A stretch of DNA of 64,000 nt from Rahnella woolbedingensis (GTDB lineage Bacteria; Pseudomonadota; Gammaproteobacteria; Enterobacterales; Enterobacteriaceae): positions 1-64,000 of the forward strand of contig NZ_RAHH01000013.1 in NCBI RefSeq assembly GCF_003602095.1, written 5' to 3'. A program made the position numbers and the translations under genes. Shown here piece after piece: positions 56,139 to 63,503 of the stretch (the first letter of the stretch is position 1; every line of letters starts with the position of its first letter). Below the pieces are notes generated by a model, which did no database searches, had not been told where the DNA came from, and saw only the letters and a program-made list of their open reading frames with translations.

Positions 56139-57017
56139 ATGTCACAGTTAAGCCGTGAGATGCAGAAATTGGCCCGACAGGCCGCAGGAAGTTACAAGAC
56201 CATTCATGATCGGCTGAAAATGGCCGAGAGAATCAGCCGTCATTTGCTGTCGCTAAATATTCAGGTGCGTTCCGTGCAGCACCTGAAAGGCAAACATATT
56301 GAGAGTTACATCACTGACCGCCTTATACAGGGAATATCTCTGCGCACTTTGCACAATGAGATGGCGGCCGTGCGAGTTATTTTGCGCGAGGCCGGGCGGG
56401 AAAAGTTGGCCGAGTCCAGCAGGATAAGTAACAAAGCGTTGGGATTGAGTGGTGCCAGTCGGGCTGGTACGCGTGTTGCCATTACCTCTGAACATTATCA
56501 GGCCGTCCTGAGTACCCTGCGGCAGAAAGATGCCGGGCTGGCCGTCACGCTACAACTGGCCCGACTGATGGGTTTGCGCTCACAGGAAGCGGTGCAATGT
56601 TCACAATCGTTATCCTGTTGGGCCGCCGCATTGGCGAGAGGAGATGAACGCCTGCCTGTTATTTACGGCACTAAGGGCGGGCGTCCACGTCAGACTATAG
56701 TGTTGAACCGGGAGGCCGTAACCGAGATTGTCCACGAAGCGTTAGCGATTGCTGCTACGTGCAATGGTCGCCTGATTGACAAACCAGACCTTAAAACCGC
56801 TATGAATCGCTGGCATTCCCAAACCACATTGGCTGGGCTGAAAGGGCAATACTCACCGCATAGTCTGCGTTATGCGTGGGCGCAGGATGCACTTCGTCAT
56901 TACCAGCAACGTGGATTCAGCCCTAAAGATGCCTGCGCGCTGGTTTCTATGGATTTAGGTCATGGTGATGGTCGAGGTCGTTACATTCGGCAGGTGTATA
57001 GCAAGGGGGTGGCGTAA
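56139..57017 (+). CDS. Integrase domain-containing protein
   Basis: A tyrosine-recombinase-like protein (292 residues from ATG) of the type found in integrative elements beside a primase gene. Visible catalytic parts are Arg in RLMGLRSQEAVQ, HSLRYAWAQDALRHY, and DLGHGDGRGRYIRQVY with a candidate Tyr. I chose the ATG behind TGAGG; a GTG 36 bp earlier falls in a hairpin. Its stop overlaps the next gene's ATG (TAATG). Its role is probably replication or resolution rather than yicC integration. Confidence 0.8.
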   Translation: MSQLSREMQKLARQAAGSYKTIHDRLKMAERISRHLLSLNIQVRSVQHLKGKHIESYITDRLIQGISLRTLHNEMAAVRVILREAGREKLAESSRISNKALGLSGASRAGTRVAITSEHYQAVLSTLRQKDAGLAVTLQLARLMGLRSQEAVQCSQSLSCWAAALARGDERLPVIYGTKGGRPRQTIVLNREAVTEIVHEALAIAATCNGRLIDKPDLKTAMNRWHSQTTLAGLKGQYSPHSLRYAWAQDALRHYQQRGFSPKDACALVSMDLGHGDGRGRYIRQVYSKGVA

Positions 57018-59020
57018 TGACGGGCACGTTTGTTACCGATATATCCCTCAGGGCGCGCTATCACTGGTCGGCTATTCTTTCGGCACTGGATGTTCGTTTA
57101 CCAGCTCACCATCGCCATGGTCCTTGTCCTATTTGTGGTGGAAAAGATCGCTTTCGTTTCGATGACCTTGAAGGTCGGGGCACTTGGTTCTGCAATAAGT
57201 GTGGAGCCGGTGATGGTCTGGATTTGGTGGCGAAAGTGCATAGGCATTCCCTGACGGAGGCTGCAAAGCTGGTCGCATCGGTGGGAGATAGGCAGGCCAC
57301 ATCGCCAGCCAGAGAAAAGGTGCAATCATCACTGCCAGATATCAGGGCGAAGGTTGCAGCATTGCTGTCTCGCTGTGTCATCGGTCAGTCACCTTATTTG
57401 CGGGATAAAGGCTATTCTCGAAGCGAAAACATACTGACTGAGGGGGAACCCATCCATATTGCCGATGCCACCTTTGGGCCAGGTTCATCGGTGTTAACGA
57501 TTCAGGATAGCGAAGGCAATATGACCGGAGCACAGCTTATCAGCCCCACAGGTGATAAGCGTTTTCTGCCCGGTTCGCGGCTGAAGGGTAGTTTTATTGT
57601 TTTGCCTGCCAGTGAAGGTAATACCGACATCGTAATTACCGAAGGTTACGCCACCGCGCTGGCGGTTCAGTCTCTGACTGGGGCTGAGACATACGCAGCT
57701 TTATCGGCAAGTAACCTGCTGCAGGTTGCCCATGCTTTACGCGCAAAACATCCTCATACCCGCCTTATCCTGGCTGGCGATAACGACAATGGTTCTGGTG
57801 AAAACACCGGTCAGAAACGGGCTGAGTATGCCGCTCAACAGGTGAACGGGATTGCCGTGTTACCACCCGGCGATGTTGCTGTTGACTGGGATGATTATCT
57901 ACGCCACAACGGCCATGATGTCGCCTGCCGAACTTTTCACTGTCAGCTTTCTTCCCCGGAGCAATCCGTTATGACTCCCGTTAATCCTGAACACGGTTTT
58001 GCTACCGCGCTACCGCTACGCCGGGGCTCTGAGGGCTACGATACCCGGCAGGATTATCTGATCAAGGGATACCTTGCAGGTCATTCGCTGTGTAGCATTT
58101 ACGGGCCCAGCGGGTCGTATAAATCGTTTCTGGCCGTGTCCTGGGCCTGTCATATTGCGACCGGCAAGCCGTGGGCCAACCGGCTGGTTAATCAGGGGGC
58201 GGTGATTTACGTGGTGGGTGAAGGTGGTATCGGTGTACCGCGTCGGATCCGGGCGTGGGAGTTGACGCTGAATGGCTGCAACCCAGTCGATAAACTGTTC
58301 CGGATTGACTGTCCAGTATTCCCGGCCAGTCTGAAGAGCGTTCAGCAGGTAATACGGGCGGCGAATGACGTTGAGCGAGAAACCAGTATGCCGGTTCGGT
58401 TGATTATCCTCGATACGCTGGCTCGTTGCTTTGGTGGATCTGATGAAAACACGGCTAAGGATATGGGCGCATTTATTCAGGGTTGCGACACCATTAAGGC
58501 CGCTACGCAGGCATCAGTGTTGATAGTCCATCATTCCGGCAAAGATCGGGAGCGCGGTGCTCGCGGCTCCAGCGCGTTTCAGGCCGCACTGGATGCTGAG
58601 TTTAATGTCCGGCGGGAAAGCAATGGCAATGCGCTGGTATTGAGCTGTACCAAAATGAAAGATGCTGAATCACCTGTTCCAGCGGCTTACGACCTGACGC
58701 CAGCCACGGTCTATATCGATGAAGATGGTGAACCCGTTGATTCACTGGTGCTAAACGACCAGCCGAGGGAGGTTCAGGATGGAACTGATGTTTATCCGGA
58801 ACTGGCCGGTATTTCGCATCTGACTGCTAATCACATCGCCCTATGGCAGTCTCTTAAGACACGAGAAATCTGTACTCGTGCTCAGTTACGTGACGACTTG
58901 CGAGCCAGAGGGTTGAATGTGGATAAAAAATTTACCCGTTGGCTACAGAAGCTGGAAAAGGACGGTTTGATTGTACAGGAGGGCGAGATGATCCACCTTG
59001 CCGGGCATCCGGGGGAATAA
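57017..59020 (+). CDS. Primase-helicase (zinc ribbon, TOPRIM, RepA-like AAA)
   Basis: A 667-residue replication protein coupled to the preceding gene. The N-terminal zinc ribbon (CPICGGKDRFRFDD then WFCNKCGAGDGLDL) is followed by a TOPRIM domain with ITEGYATALAV and LAGDNDNGSG. The C-terminal RepA-like hexameric helicase has Walker A GPSGSYKS, Walker B LIILDTLARCFGG and VLIVHHSGKD. The first two modules closely resemble those of the island 1 alpha protein, but the helicase is of a different family. Confidence 0.88.
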   Translation: MTGTFVTDISLRARYHWSAILSALDVRLPAHHRHGPCPICGGKDRFRFDDLEGRGTWFCNKCGAGDGLDLVAKVHRHSLTEAAKLVASVGDRQATSPAREKVQSSLPDIRAKVAALLSRCVIGQSPYLRDKGYSRSENILTEGEPIHIADATFGPGSSVLTIQDSEGNMTGAQLISPTGDKRFLPGSRLKGSFIVLPASEGNTDIVITEGYATALAVQSLTGAETYAALSASNLLQVAHALRAKHPHTRLILAGDNDNGSGENTGQKRAEYAAQQVNGIAVLPPGDVAVDWDDYLRHNGHDVACRTFHCQLSSPEQSVMTPVNPEHGFATALPLRRGSEGYDTRQDYLIKGYLAGHSLCSIYGPSGSYKSFLAVSWACHIATGKPWANRLVNQGAVIYVVGEGGIGVPRRIRAWELTLNGCNPVDKLFRIDCPVFPASLKSVQQVIRAANDVERETSMPVRLIILDTLARCFGGSDENTAKDMGAFIQGCDTIKAATQASVLIVHHSGKDRERGARGSSAFQAALDAEFNVRRESNGNALVLSCTKMKDAESPVPAAYDLTPATVYIDEDGEPVDSLVLNDQPREVQDGTDVYPELAGISHLTANHIALWQSLKTREICTRAQLRDDLRARGLNVDKKFTRWLQKLEKDGLIVQEGEMIHLAGHPGE

Positions 59021-59041
59021 GTTGAGTTATGTGGTACTGGT

Positions 59042-59077
59042 GGGGGGATCCGGCCCTAAAAAACCGGATCCCCCCCC
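59042..59077 (+). terminator. Strong hairpin after the primase gene
   Basis: A stem GGGGGGATCCGG / CCGGATCCCCCC with a ten-base loop, 22 bp past the stop. It is very stable but lacks a T-run; it may be a terminator or a barrier to read-through. From here to 59217 I see no gene. Confidence 0.6.
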
Positions 59078-59217
59078 ACTTCTCACCTGTATATGACAAC
59101 GATGTGGGGTAAATAGTCGAAAGTCGCATAATGCCTGGTCTGAGCAGGGGTAAGTCTCTTTTTGGTGGGGGACAAAGTGTGGCGTTGCAGGTAGACGGAA
59201 AATGGGGGAAACATTTC

Positions 59218-59550
59218 TTATCGAGGCTGTTTAGTGCGGCTTTTTACCAGTGTAAGAATTTCCGTTTTTTCCTCTGGCGGCAAAGCCTGAAATGTCAGTA
59301 TCAGCTCGGCCAGTTCATCATCAGCGGCATAAAAATAGGCTAATGGTACTTCCAGCACATTGGCTAATAGTTGAATGGTTTCAGTGTTAGCCTCATGAAC
59401 GCCTCTTTCGTAACGATTAATACGGGGGCTGGCAACAAACTCATCAATCCCGGCATTAATGCCGAGCTGTTTTTGCGATAACCCTTTAGCCAGACGCACT
59501 TGCTTAAGCCGTTGACAGAAAATGTCATGATAATTAGGTTTAGTTTTCAT
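59218..59550 (-). CDS. XRE-family repressor (copy 1)
   Basis: A 110-residue helix-turn-helix protein. KQVRLAKGLSQKQLGINAGIDEFVASPRINRYERG forms the DNA-binding domain, followed by a short ETIQLLANVLEVPLAYFYAADDELAELIL segment. It is a paralogue of copy 2, about 370 bp away. The ATG touches an AACTACGA operator with no ribosome site between, so the mRNA is probably leaderless. It is divergent from the Nlp gene. Confidence 0.87.
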   Translation of the reverse strand: MKTKPNYHDIFCQRLKQVRLAKGLSQKQLGINAGIDEFVASPRINRYERGVHEANTETIQLLANVLEVPLAYFYAADDELAELILTFQALPPEEKTEILTLVKSRTKQPR

Positions 59551-59604
59551 AACTACGATAGTCGTAGTTTTCGCTTGAGTGAGATACTACGAATAACGTA
59601 GTAT
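59551..59604. promoter_or_regulatory. Tandem operators between XRE copy 1 and the Nlp gene
   Basis: AACTACGA-TAG-TCGTAGTT (59551-59569) and ATACTACG-AATAA-CGTAGTAT (59584-59604). Both have the core ACTACG-N5-CGTAGT, with centres about 34 bp apart. The first abuts the start codon of the XRE gene. Like phage operators, they can switch both divergent genes. Confidence 0.78.
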
Positions 59605-59647
59605 TAAGTTATACACGTTACTTTTATGACGAAACGTCAGGAATTAC

Positions 59648-59908
59648 ATGAAAAATGATTGGCATCAGGCAGATATCATCGCTGCTTTACGCAAAAAAAG
59701 CACAACAATGGCTGCACTTTCCCGCTCTGTTGGCCTGAGTTCATCGACACTGGCGAATGTACTGGTGCGTCCCTGGCCCAAAGGCGAATGGTTAATTGCC
59801 GGGGCTTTGGGCATCCATCCCGCCAGGATCTGGCCGAGTCGCTACTATAACGAGGCAGGTAAATTAATTGATCGTAAAGTAAAAATCAGAGGGGACCGGC
59901 TTAAGTAA
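59648..59908 (+). CDS. Nlp/Ner-family DNA-binding protein
   Basis: An 86-residue protein of the Ner/Nlp (SfsB) family. MKNDWHQADIIAALRKKSTTMAALSRSVGLSSSTLANVL contains the helix-turn-helix, and RPWPKGEWLIAGALGIHPARIWPSRY is the family hallmark. Ner of phage Mu is an early repressor, so this is a candidate early regulator or antirepressor here. A CAGGAA ribosome site precedes it. It converges on XRE copy 2. Confidence 0.88.
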   Translation: MKNDWHQADIIAALRKKSTTMAALSRSVGLSSSTLANVLVRPWPKGEWLIAGALGIHPARIWPSRYYNEAGKLIDRKVKIRGDRLK

Positions 59909-59918
59909 CTTACCCGCG

Positions 59919-60236
59919 TTATTTGTCTTCGAACGAGGCAAGCAGTGCTAATTGTTGTGCTGAGGATAGGTTGGAAAATTTCAGGATCATCTTCGCCAGA
60001 TTGTCATCTTCCGCATAGAAGTACGCCAGCGGGACATTTAACGCTTCCGCTAATCGGTTTGCCGTTACGATGCTGGCTTCATGTACACCTTTTTCATACT
60101 GATTGATACGAGCACTGGCAACAAACTCACCAATTCCAGCTGTGATACCCAATCCTTTCTGGGACTGCCCCCGAAGCAATCGGGCATCCTTAAGACGTTG
60201 ACTAAAAATATCGCGGTGTGGTCGATGAATACTCAT
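59919..60236 (-). CDS. XRE-family repressor (copy 2)
   Basis: A 105-residue paralogue of copy 1, with DARLLRGQSQKGLGITAGIGEFVASARINQYEKG and NVPLAYFYAEDDNLAKMIL. The chosen ATG lies right next to its own AACTACGA-type operator, exactly as in copy 1; a start 17 codons earlier would place the operator inside the gene. Two repressors with the same operator suggest a duplicated or competing switch. Confidence 0.87.
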   Translation of the reverse strand: MSIHRPHRDIFSQRLKDARLLRGQSQKGLGITAGIGEFVASARINQYEKGVHEASIVTANRLAEALNVPLAYFYAEDDNLAKMILKFSNLSSAQQLALLASFEDK

Positions 60237-60255
60237 AACTACGATAGTCGTAGCT
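60237..60255. promoter_or_regulatory. Operator ahead of XRE copy 2
   Basis: AACTACGATAGTCGTAGCT, one base from a perfect copy of the operator at 59551. It touches the ATG of XRE copy 2 in the same way. Confidence 0.75.
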
Positions 60256-60326
60256 ATCTTGTCGTTAGTATAGCCGGAACCCGCCAAAATTTTGTGGCAT
60301 CGGTAATTAGCTGAGAAACGGCTTTA

Positions 60327-60890
60327 TCAATTCATGCATATTTTCTTCACGCTCCGTGCTTCAAACCATGCTATGGCAGTGAATCCCCACCTGAGCAACC
60401 ACCAGTATTCAAAACGCCTCAGATGCTGGTTCATTGCTCTGAGCGCTTCAAGTATTTTGCCATGACAATCGTCAGACGATTGTTGCTTTCCATTAACTTT
60501 ATGGATGATGCAGTTCGTACAGGCGGCAATCCGTTCACGCGCCAAAGGATCGGCAACCAGCGTTGCCCGCCCCGAAGCACAAAGAAGATCATTGAGTGTG
60601 TCATGAGTAAACTCTTCCAGCACCAGTTCGGGCTGGCCCGGTTCAATGCTCCGTGTCTGGTGTTTTTCAAATCCTTTGTCAGCACATAATGCATTCATCG
60701 CCGTGAACATCTGACAACTGTAGTCGTTGTAATGTTCTAGTGTTAGTTCATAGCGTTTCATCCGTCTGCATCCACGCTCTTTCAGATGATAGGAAAGCAT
60801 ACCTGACAGCGCCGTAATAAGTGTGCCGAGTATCCCCGCAGCCCACGGATTCTTAGTGATAAGTGATAATAACTCTGCTAACCATTCCAC
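60327..60890 (-). CDS. 187-residue membrane-anchored protein of unknown function
   Basis: One hydrophobic N-terminal segment (about 14-33, NPWAAGILGTLITALSGML) precedes a soluble part rich in Cys and His. There are about nine cysteines, including CADKGF, LLCAS and AACTNCIIH. A weaker hydrophobic stretch lies near the C-terminus (FEYWWLLRWGFTAIAWF). The gene has a strong AAGGAGGT ribosome site. I do not recognise it. It may be island cargo or an immunity or exclusion protein; this is a guess from position. Confidence 0.65.
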   Translation of the reverse strand: MEWLAELLSLITKNPWAAGILGTLITALSGMLSYHLKERGCRRMKRYELTLEHYNDYSCQMFTAMNALCADKGFEKHQTRSIEPGQPELVLEEFTHDTLNDLLCASGRATLVADPLARERIAACTNCIIHKVNGKQQSSDDCHGKILEALRAMNQHLRRFEYWWLLRWGFTAIAWFEARSVKKICMN

Positions 60891-61056
60891 GGGTTGCTAC
60901 CTCCTTAAATTAGGCCCCTACGCCGGAACCACCGAAATTTCCGGCCTGTGATTTTTTAACTATCATCCCCCCTTACCTCCTATTCTGACAATAACTGATT
61001 GAATACTTACCGGTATTTTTGGCGAGTTCCCGTTTACAACTCCGAATTAGAGAAAA

Positions 61057-62277
61057 TTAATAATTATCAATAATCGGCTTAACGAGGTCTGCAAGTTTAC
61101 AATGTGCTTCCCGCCGTTCCTCAAAGTAATCATACCGATCGTAAATGCCTTCAACACCTTTTAGCTTATGATTAAGGCACCTTTCGGCGACATAGCCCGG
61201 AACGCCTAATGCGGCCAGCAGGCTGCGGCAGGTGCGGCGCAAGTCGTGTACTGTGAACGGCTCAAGTTCACCCATGCGGTTGGGCGGCTGAGTTTTTCTT
61301 CCCGGTTCACGGCCGAAAAGTTTGGCGATCGCCCGGTTTAGGGTATCGCTTCCCATATGTGGCGAACCGCTGACCCGGCGGTTTGGGAACACATACTCTG
61401 AACCACAGGCGCGTATTTTCAATTCCCGCAGCCATTCCAGCGCCAGAGAGGGCAGGGGAATGACGATAGCGACGCCCGATTTGCTCCTCGCCGCAGGCAA
61501 TTCCCACGTTGCGTCTTCAAGGGAAAATTCATTCCATTGGGCTTCGGTCAGTTCGATTTTGCGTACGCCAAGCACGATCAGTAATGCGCAAGCCAGATAG
61601 TTATCGCGAGTGAAGCTGTCGCTCTGGCTGCGGAATATCTGAAAAACCTGCGCCAACTCTTCCAGATTCAACGCCCGGTCGCGGCTTTTTTCAATGCCTC
61701 CTGCATCGTCCACCTTGAACGCCGCCGCCGGGTTATGAACAAGAAGCCCAAGTTTAATGCTGTGATTAAATAATTGTTTCAGGTACATCAGTGCATCGTT
61801 GGCGGTGCTGGGCCTGTCGCTAGCGGCGATTTGCTGGATGATGGCGCGTATGTCCAGCGGCGTGACCTTGCCTAACGTCAGCTCGCCAATGTATGGCGCG
61901 ATCTCTCTGGCGAAGATCCTCTGTGGGATATGCGGGTGTTTAAGGCGCCGCACCAAATCCTGATTCCAGTCGTTAAATAGGTCATCGACGGTGTGAATTC
62001 TGGCGGGCCGATTATATTTACGTTCGACGATGGGATCGTCGCCTTTCCTGACCTTCCTGCGGGCGTCTTCGGCCTGAGAGCGGGCTTCCGCCAGCGACAG
62101 GTCGGACAGTTTGCCTAGCGTGAGCGAACGGCGTTTGGCGTTCAGGGTATAGCGCAGCATCCAATAAGGTGCGCCGCGCTGCGGCACCATCATGTACAAC
62201 CCCTGACTGTCGCTGTATCGTCCGGGGCGGTCTGCTTTCAGGATGGACTGTATGGTTTTAACGGTCAGATTTCCCAT
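61057..62277 (-). CDS. P4-type tyrosine integrase of island 2
   Basis: The start MGNLTVKTIQSILKADRPGRYSDSQGLYM gives 406 residues; an ATG 62 codons further upstream would run through the arm repeats. It has a DUF4102 N-terminal domain, then the catalytic Arg in VLGVRKIELTEAQW, VHDLRRTCRSLLAALG, and LNHKLKGVEGIYDRYDY. It is similar to but clearly different from the island 1 enzyme. It adjoins attR and targets the yicC 3' end. Confidence 0.93.
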   Translation of the reverse strand: MGNLTVKTIQSILKADRPGRYSDSQGLYMMVPQRGAPYWMLRYTLNAKRRSLTLGKLSDLSLAEARSQAEDARRKVRKGDDPIVERKYNRPARIHTVDDLFNDWNQDLVRRLKHPHIPQRIFAREIAPYIGELTLGKVTPLDIRAIIQQIAASDRPSTANDALMYLKQLFNHSIKLGLLVHNPAAAFKVDDAGGIEKSRDRALNLEELAQVFQIFRSQSDSFTRDNYLACALLIVLGVRKIELTEAQWNEFSLEDATWELPAARSKSGVAIVIPLPSLALEWLRELKIRACGSEYVFPNRRVSGSPHMGSDTLNRAIAKLFGREPGRKTQPPNRMGELEPFTVHDLRRTCRSLLAALGVPGYVAERCLNHKLKGVEGIYDRYDYFEERREAHCKLADLVKPIIDNY

Positions 62278-62336
62278 GCCCTGCCTCTCTAAAGTATCCC
62301 GCCGAGGCTCGTGAATCGTGGCCAGTGCGAAAAAGT

Positions 62337-62405
62337 GGGTAGTACATAGGTTATAAAACGAACATTTTGGTTTGTAAAGCGAAGGTGCTACCCAATTTAC
62401 TACCC
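62337..62405. repeat. Right arm-type repeats of island 2
   Basis: GGGTAGTA (62337-62344), GCTACCC (62387-62393) and TACTACCC (62398-62405). They match the two TACTACCC units at the left end of the island and lie between the integrase start and attR. Confidence 0.65.
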
Positions 62406-62461
62406 ATTTAGTAGTGGATTTCGGTGGATTTTGGTAGGGCAGAGTAGATGTTGATATCAAC

Positions 62462-62486
62462 AAAAACGCCCTAAAAACAGGGCGTT
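62462..62486 (-). terminator. Island-borne terminator behind yicC
   Basis: A perfect stem AACGCCCT / AGGGCGTT with a six-base loop. On the minus strand it is followed by a T-run. It begins 28 bp after the yicC stop and replaces the displaced native terminator. Confidence 0.8.
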
Positions 62487-62513
62487 GTGGTAGTTAGTGG
62501 CACAGGATGGACA

Positions 62514-62534
62514 TTATTCAATATTTTGGATCTG
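62514..62534 (-). other. attR of island 2, inside the yicC 3' end
   Basis: The last seven codons of the active yicC gene (Q-I-Q-N-I-E-stop). They differ from attL by two synonymous third-base changes (CAA and GAA here). The codon-level match shows that integration restores the YicC C-terminus. Confidence 0.82.
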
Positions 62535-63377
62535 CTCGCGCATTTGCTCGATCAACACCTTCAGCTCGATGGCGGAAGTTGTGACATCGGCATTGATGGA
62601 TTTAGACGCCAGTGTGTTCGACTCGCGGTTAAATTCCTGCATCATGAAATCAAGACGTCGGCCCACGGCTTCTTCTTTCTTCATGATTTTGTGCGTTTCT
62701 TTGACGTGCGCTTCCAGGCGGTCCAGCTCTTCTGCAACATCAACACGTTGTGCCATCAGAACCAGTTCCTGCTCCAGACGGGTATTTTCCAGCTGTACCT
62801 GCGCATCTTCCAGCTTGCTGACCAGACGCTCGCGCTGCCATTGCAGAATGTTTGGCATCTGGGCGCGGACTTTGAGGACTTCAGCGCTGACACCATCGAG
62901 GCGTTGTTCGATCATCGTTTTCAGTGCGGCACCTTCGCTTTCGCGGGCGCTGATGAAATCATCCAGGGCAGTTTCCAGCGCCTGCAGCAATTCGGTGCTG
63001 ATAGCATCCAGGTCCTGTTCTTCGGCCAGCATCACGCCCGGCCAGCGCAGAACTTCCAGCGGGTTGATTTCGCCTTCATCACTTTGCATTTTCACCCATT
63101 GCGCTGCTTCAACCAGCTGCTTGGCCAGTTTTTCGTTGAGCTGCAATGTGCTTTGTGCGCCCGGATCGAGATCAAAACGCAAATTACATTCGACTTTACC
63201 GCGGGTCAGACGGGCGCGAATGCGCTCGCGGACAACCGGCTCCAGGCTGCGGAATTGCTCGGGCAGACGGATGTAAGTTTCGAGATAACGTTGGTTTACC
63301 GAGCGGAGTTCCCACGCTGCGCTGCCCCAGTCACCCTTAATTTCGCGTCGGGCATAAGCGGTCATACTTCTGATCAT
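62514..63377 (-). CDS. yicC: YicC family endoribonuclease
   Basis: A 287-residue protein of the YicC family, described as an endoribonuclease acting on RNA including the small RNA RyhB in E. coli. It starts MIRSMTAYARRE and has the conserved ELRSVNQRYLETYIRLPEQFR and the C-terminal DUF1732 region with RRLDFMMQEFNRESNTLASKS. It ends VLIEQMREQIQNIE. Its last codons are the island attachment site, but the reading frame is intact. It is divergent from rph. Confidence 0.96.
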   Translation of the reverse strand: MIRSMTAYARREIKGDWGSAAWELRSVNQRYLETYIRLPEQFRSLEPVVRERIRARLTRGKVECNLRFDLDPGAQSTLQLNEKLAKQLVEAAQWVKMQSDEGEINPLEVLRWPGVMLAEEQDLDAISTELLQALETALDDFISARESEGAALKTMIEQRLDGVSAEVLKVRAQMPNILQWQRERLVSKLEDAQVQLENTRLEQELVLMAQRVDVAEELDRLEAHVKETHKIMKKEEAVGRRLDFMMQEFNRESNTLASKSINADVTTSAIELKVLIEQMREQIQNIE

Positions 63378-63503
63378 GTATGCGTACCTGTTAATGTAAA
63401 GATGCAGCGATTATAGCCGTGCCGTGCCGGTCATGATAGGCATTACCTCGCGAAGTCCGTATAATGCGCAGCCAAACATGATTCGCGACCCGGAGAACTA
63501 TCC

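Larger units (their letters stand above)
49910..62534. mobile_element. Genomic island 2: T6SS effector island
   Basis: About 12.6 kb between the middle and right yicC cores. It holds a VgrG-nuclease-immunity module, a long structured non-coding stretch, a coupled integrase-domain/primase-helicase pair, a control region with two XRE genes and an Nlp gene, an unknown membrane protein, and its own P4-type integrase at the right edge. I see no cos, capsid or conjugation genes, so how it moves is unclear. Confidence 0.83.

Noticed and set aside
38000-62500. CRISPR array
   Set aside because: The repeats seen (iterons, arm repeats, 20-bp-spaced 9-mers) are too short or too few, and there are no cas genes.
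38000-62500. Insertion sequences
   Set aside because: I found no transposase frame and no terminal inverted repeats flanked by target duplications. The long inverted repeats at 55360-55402 and 55801-55842 are hairpins without a gene between the arms.
37900-62540. tRNA gene as the island attachment site
   Set aside because: No tRNA-like cloverleaf lies near any core. The cores match the yicC coding end codon by codon.
62487-63416. Long plus-strand frames (309 and 259 codons) across yicC
   Set aside because: Both are antisense to the conserved yicC gene, with Phe/Gln-rich or Ser/Cys-rich nonsense composition.
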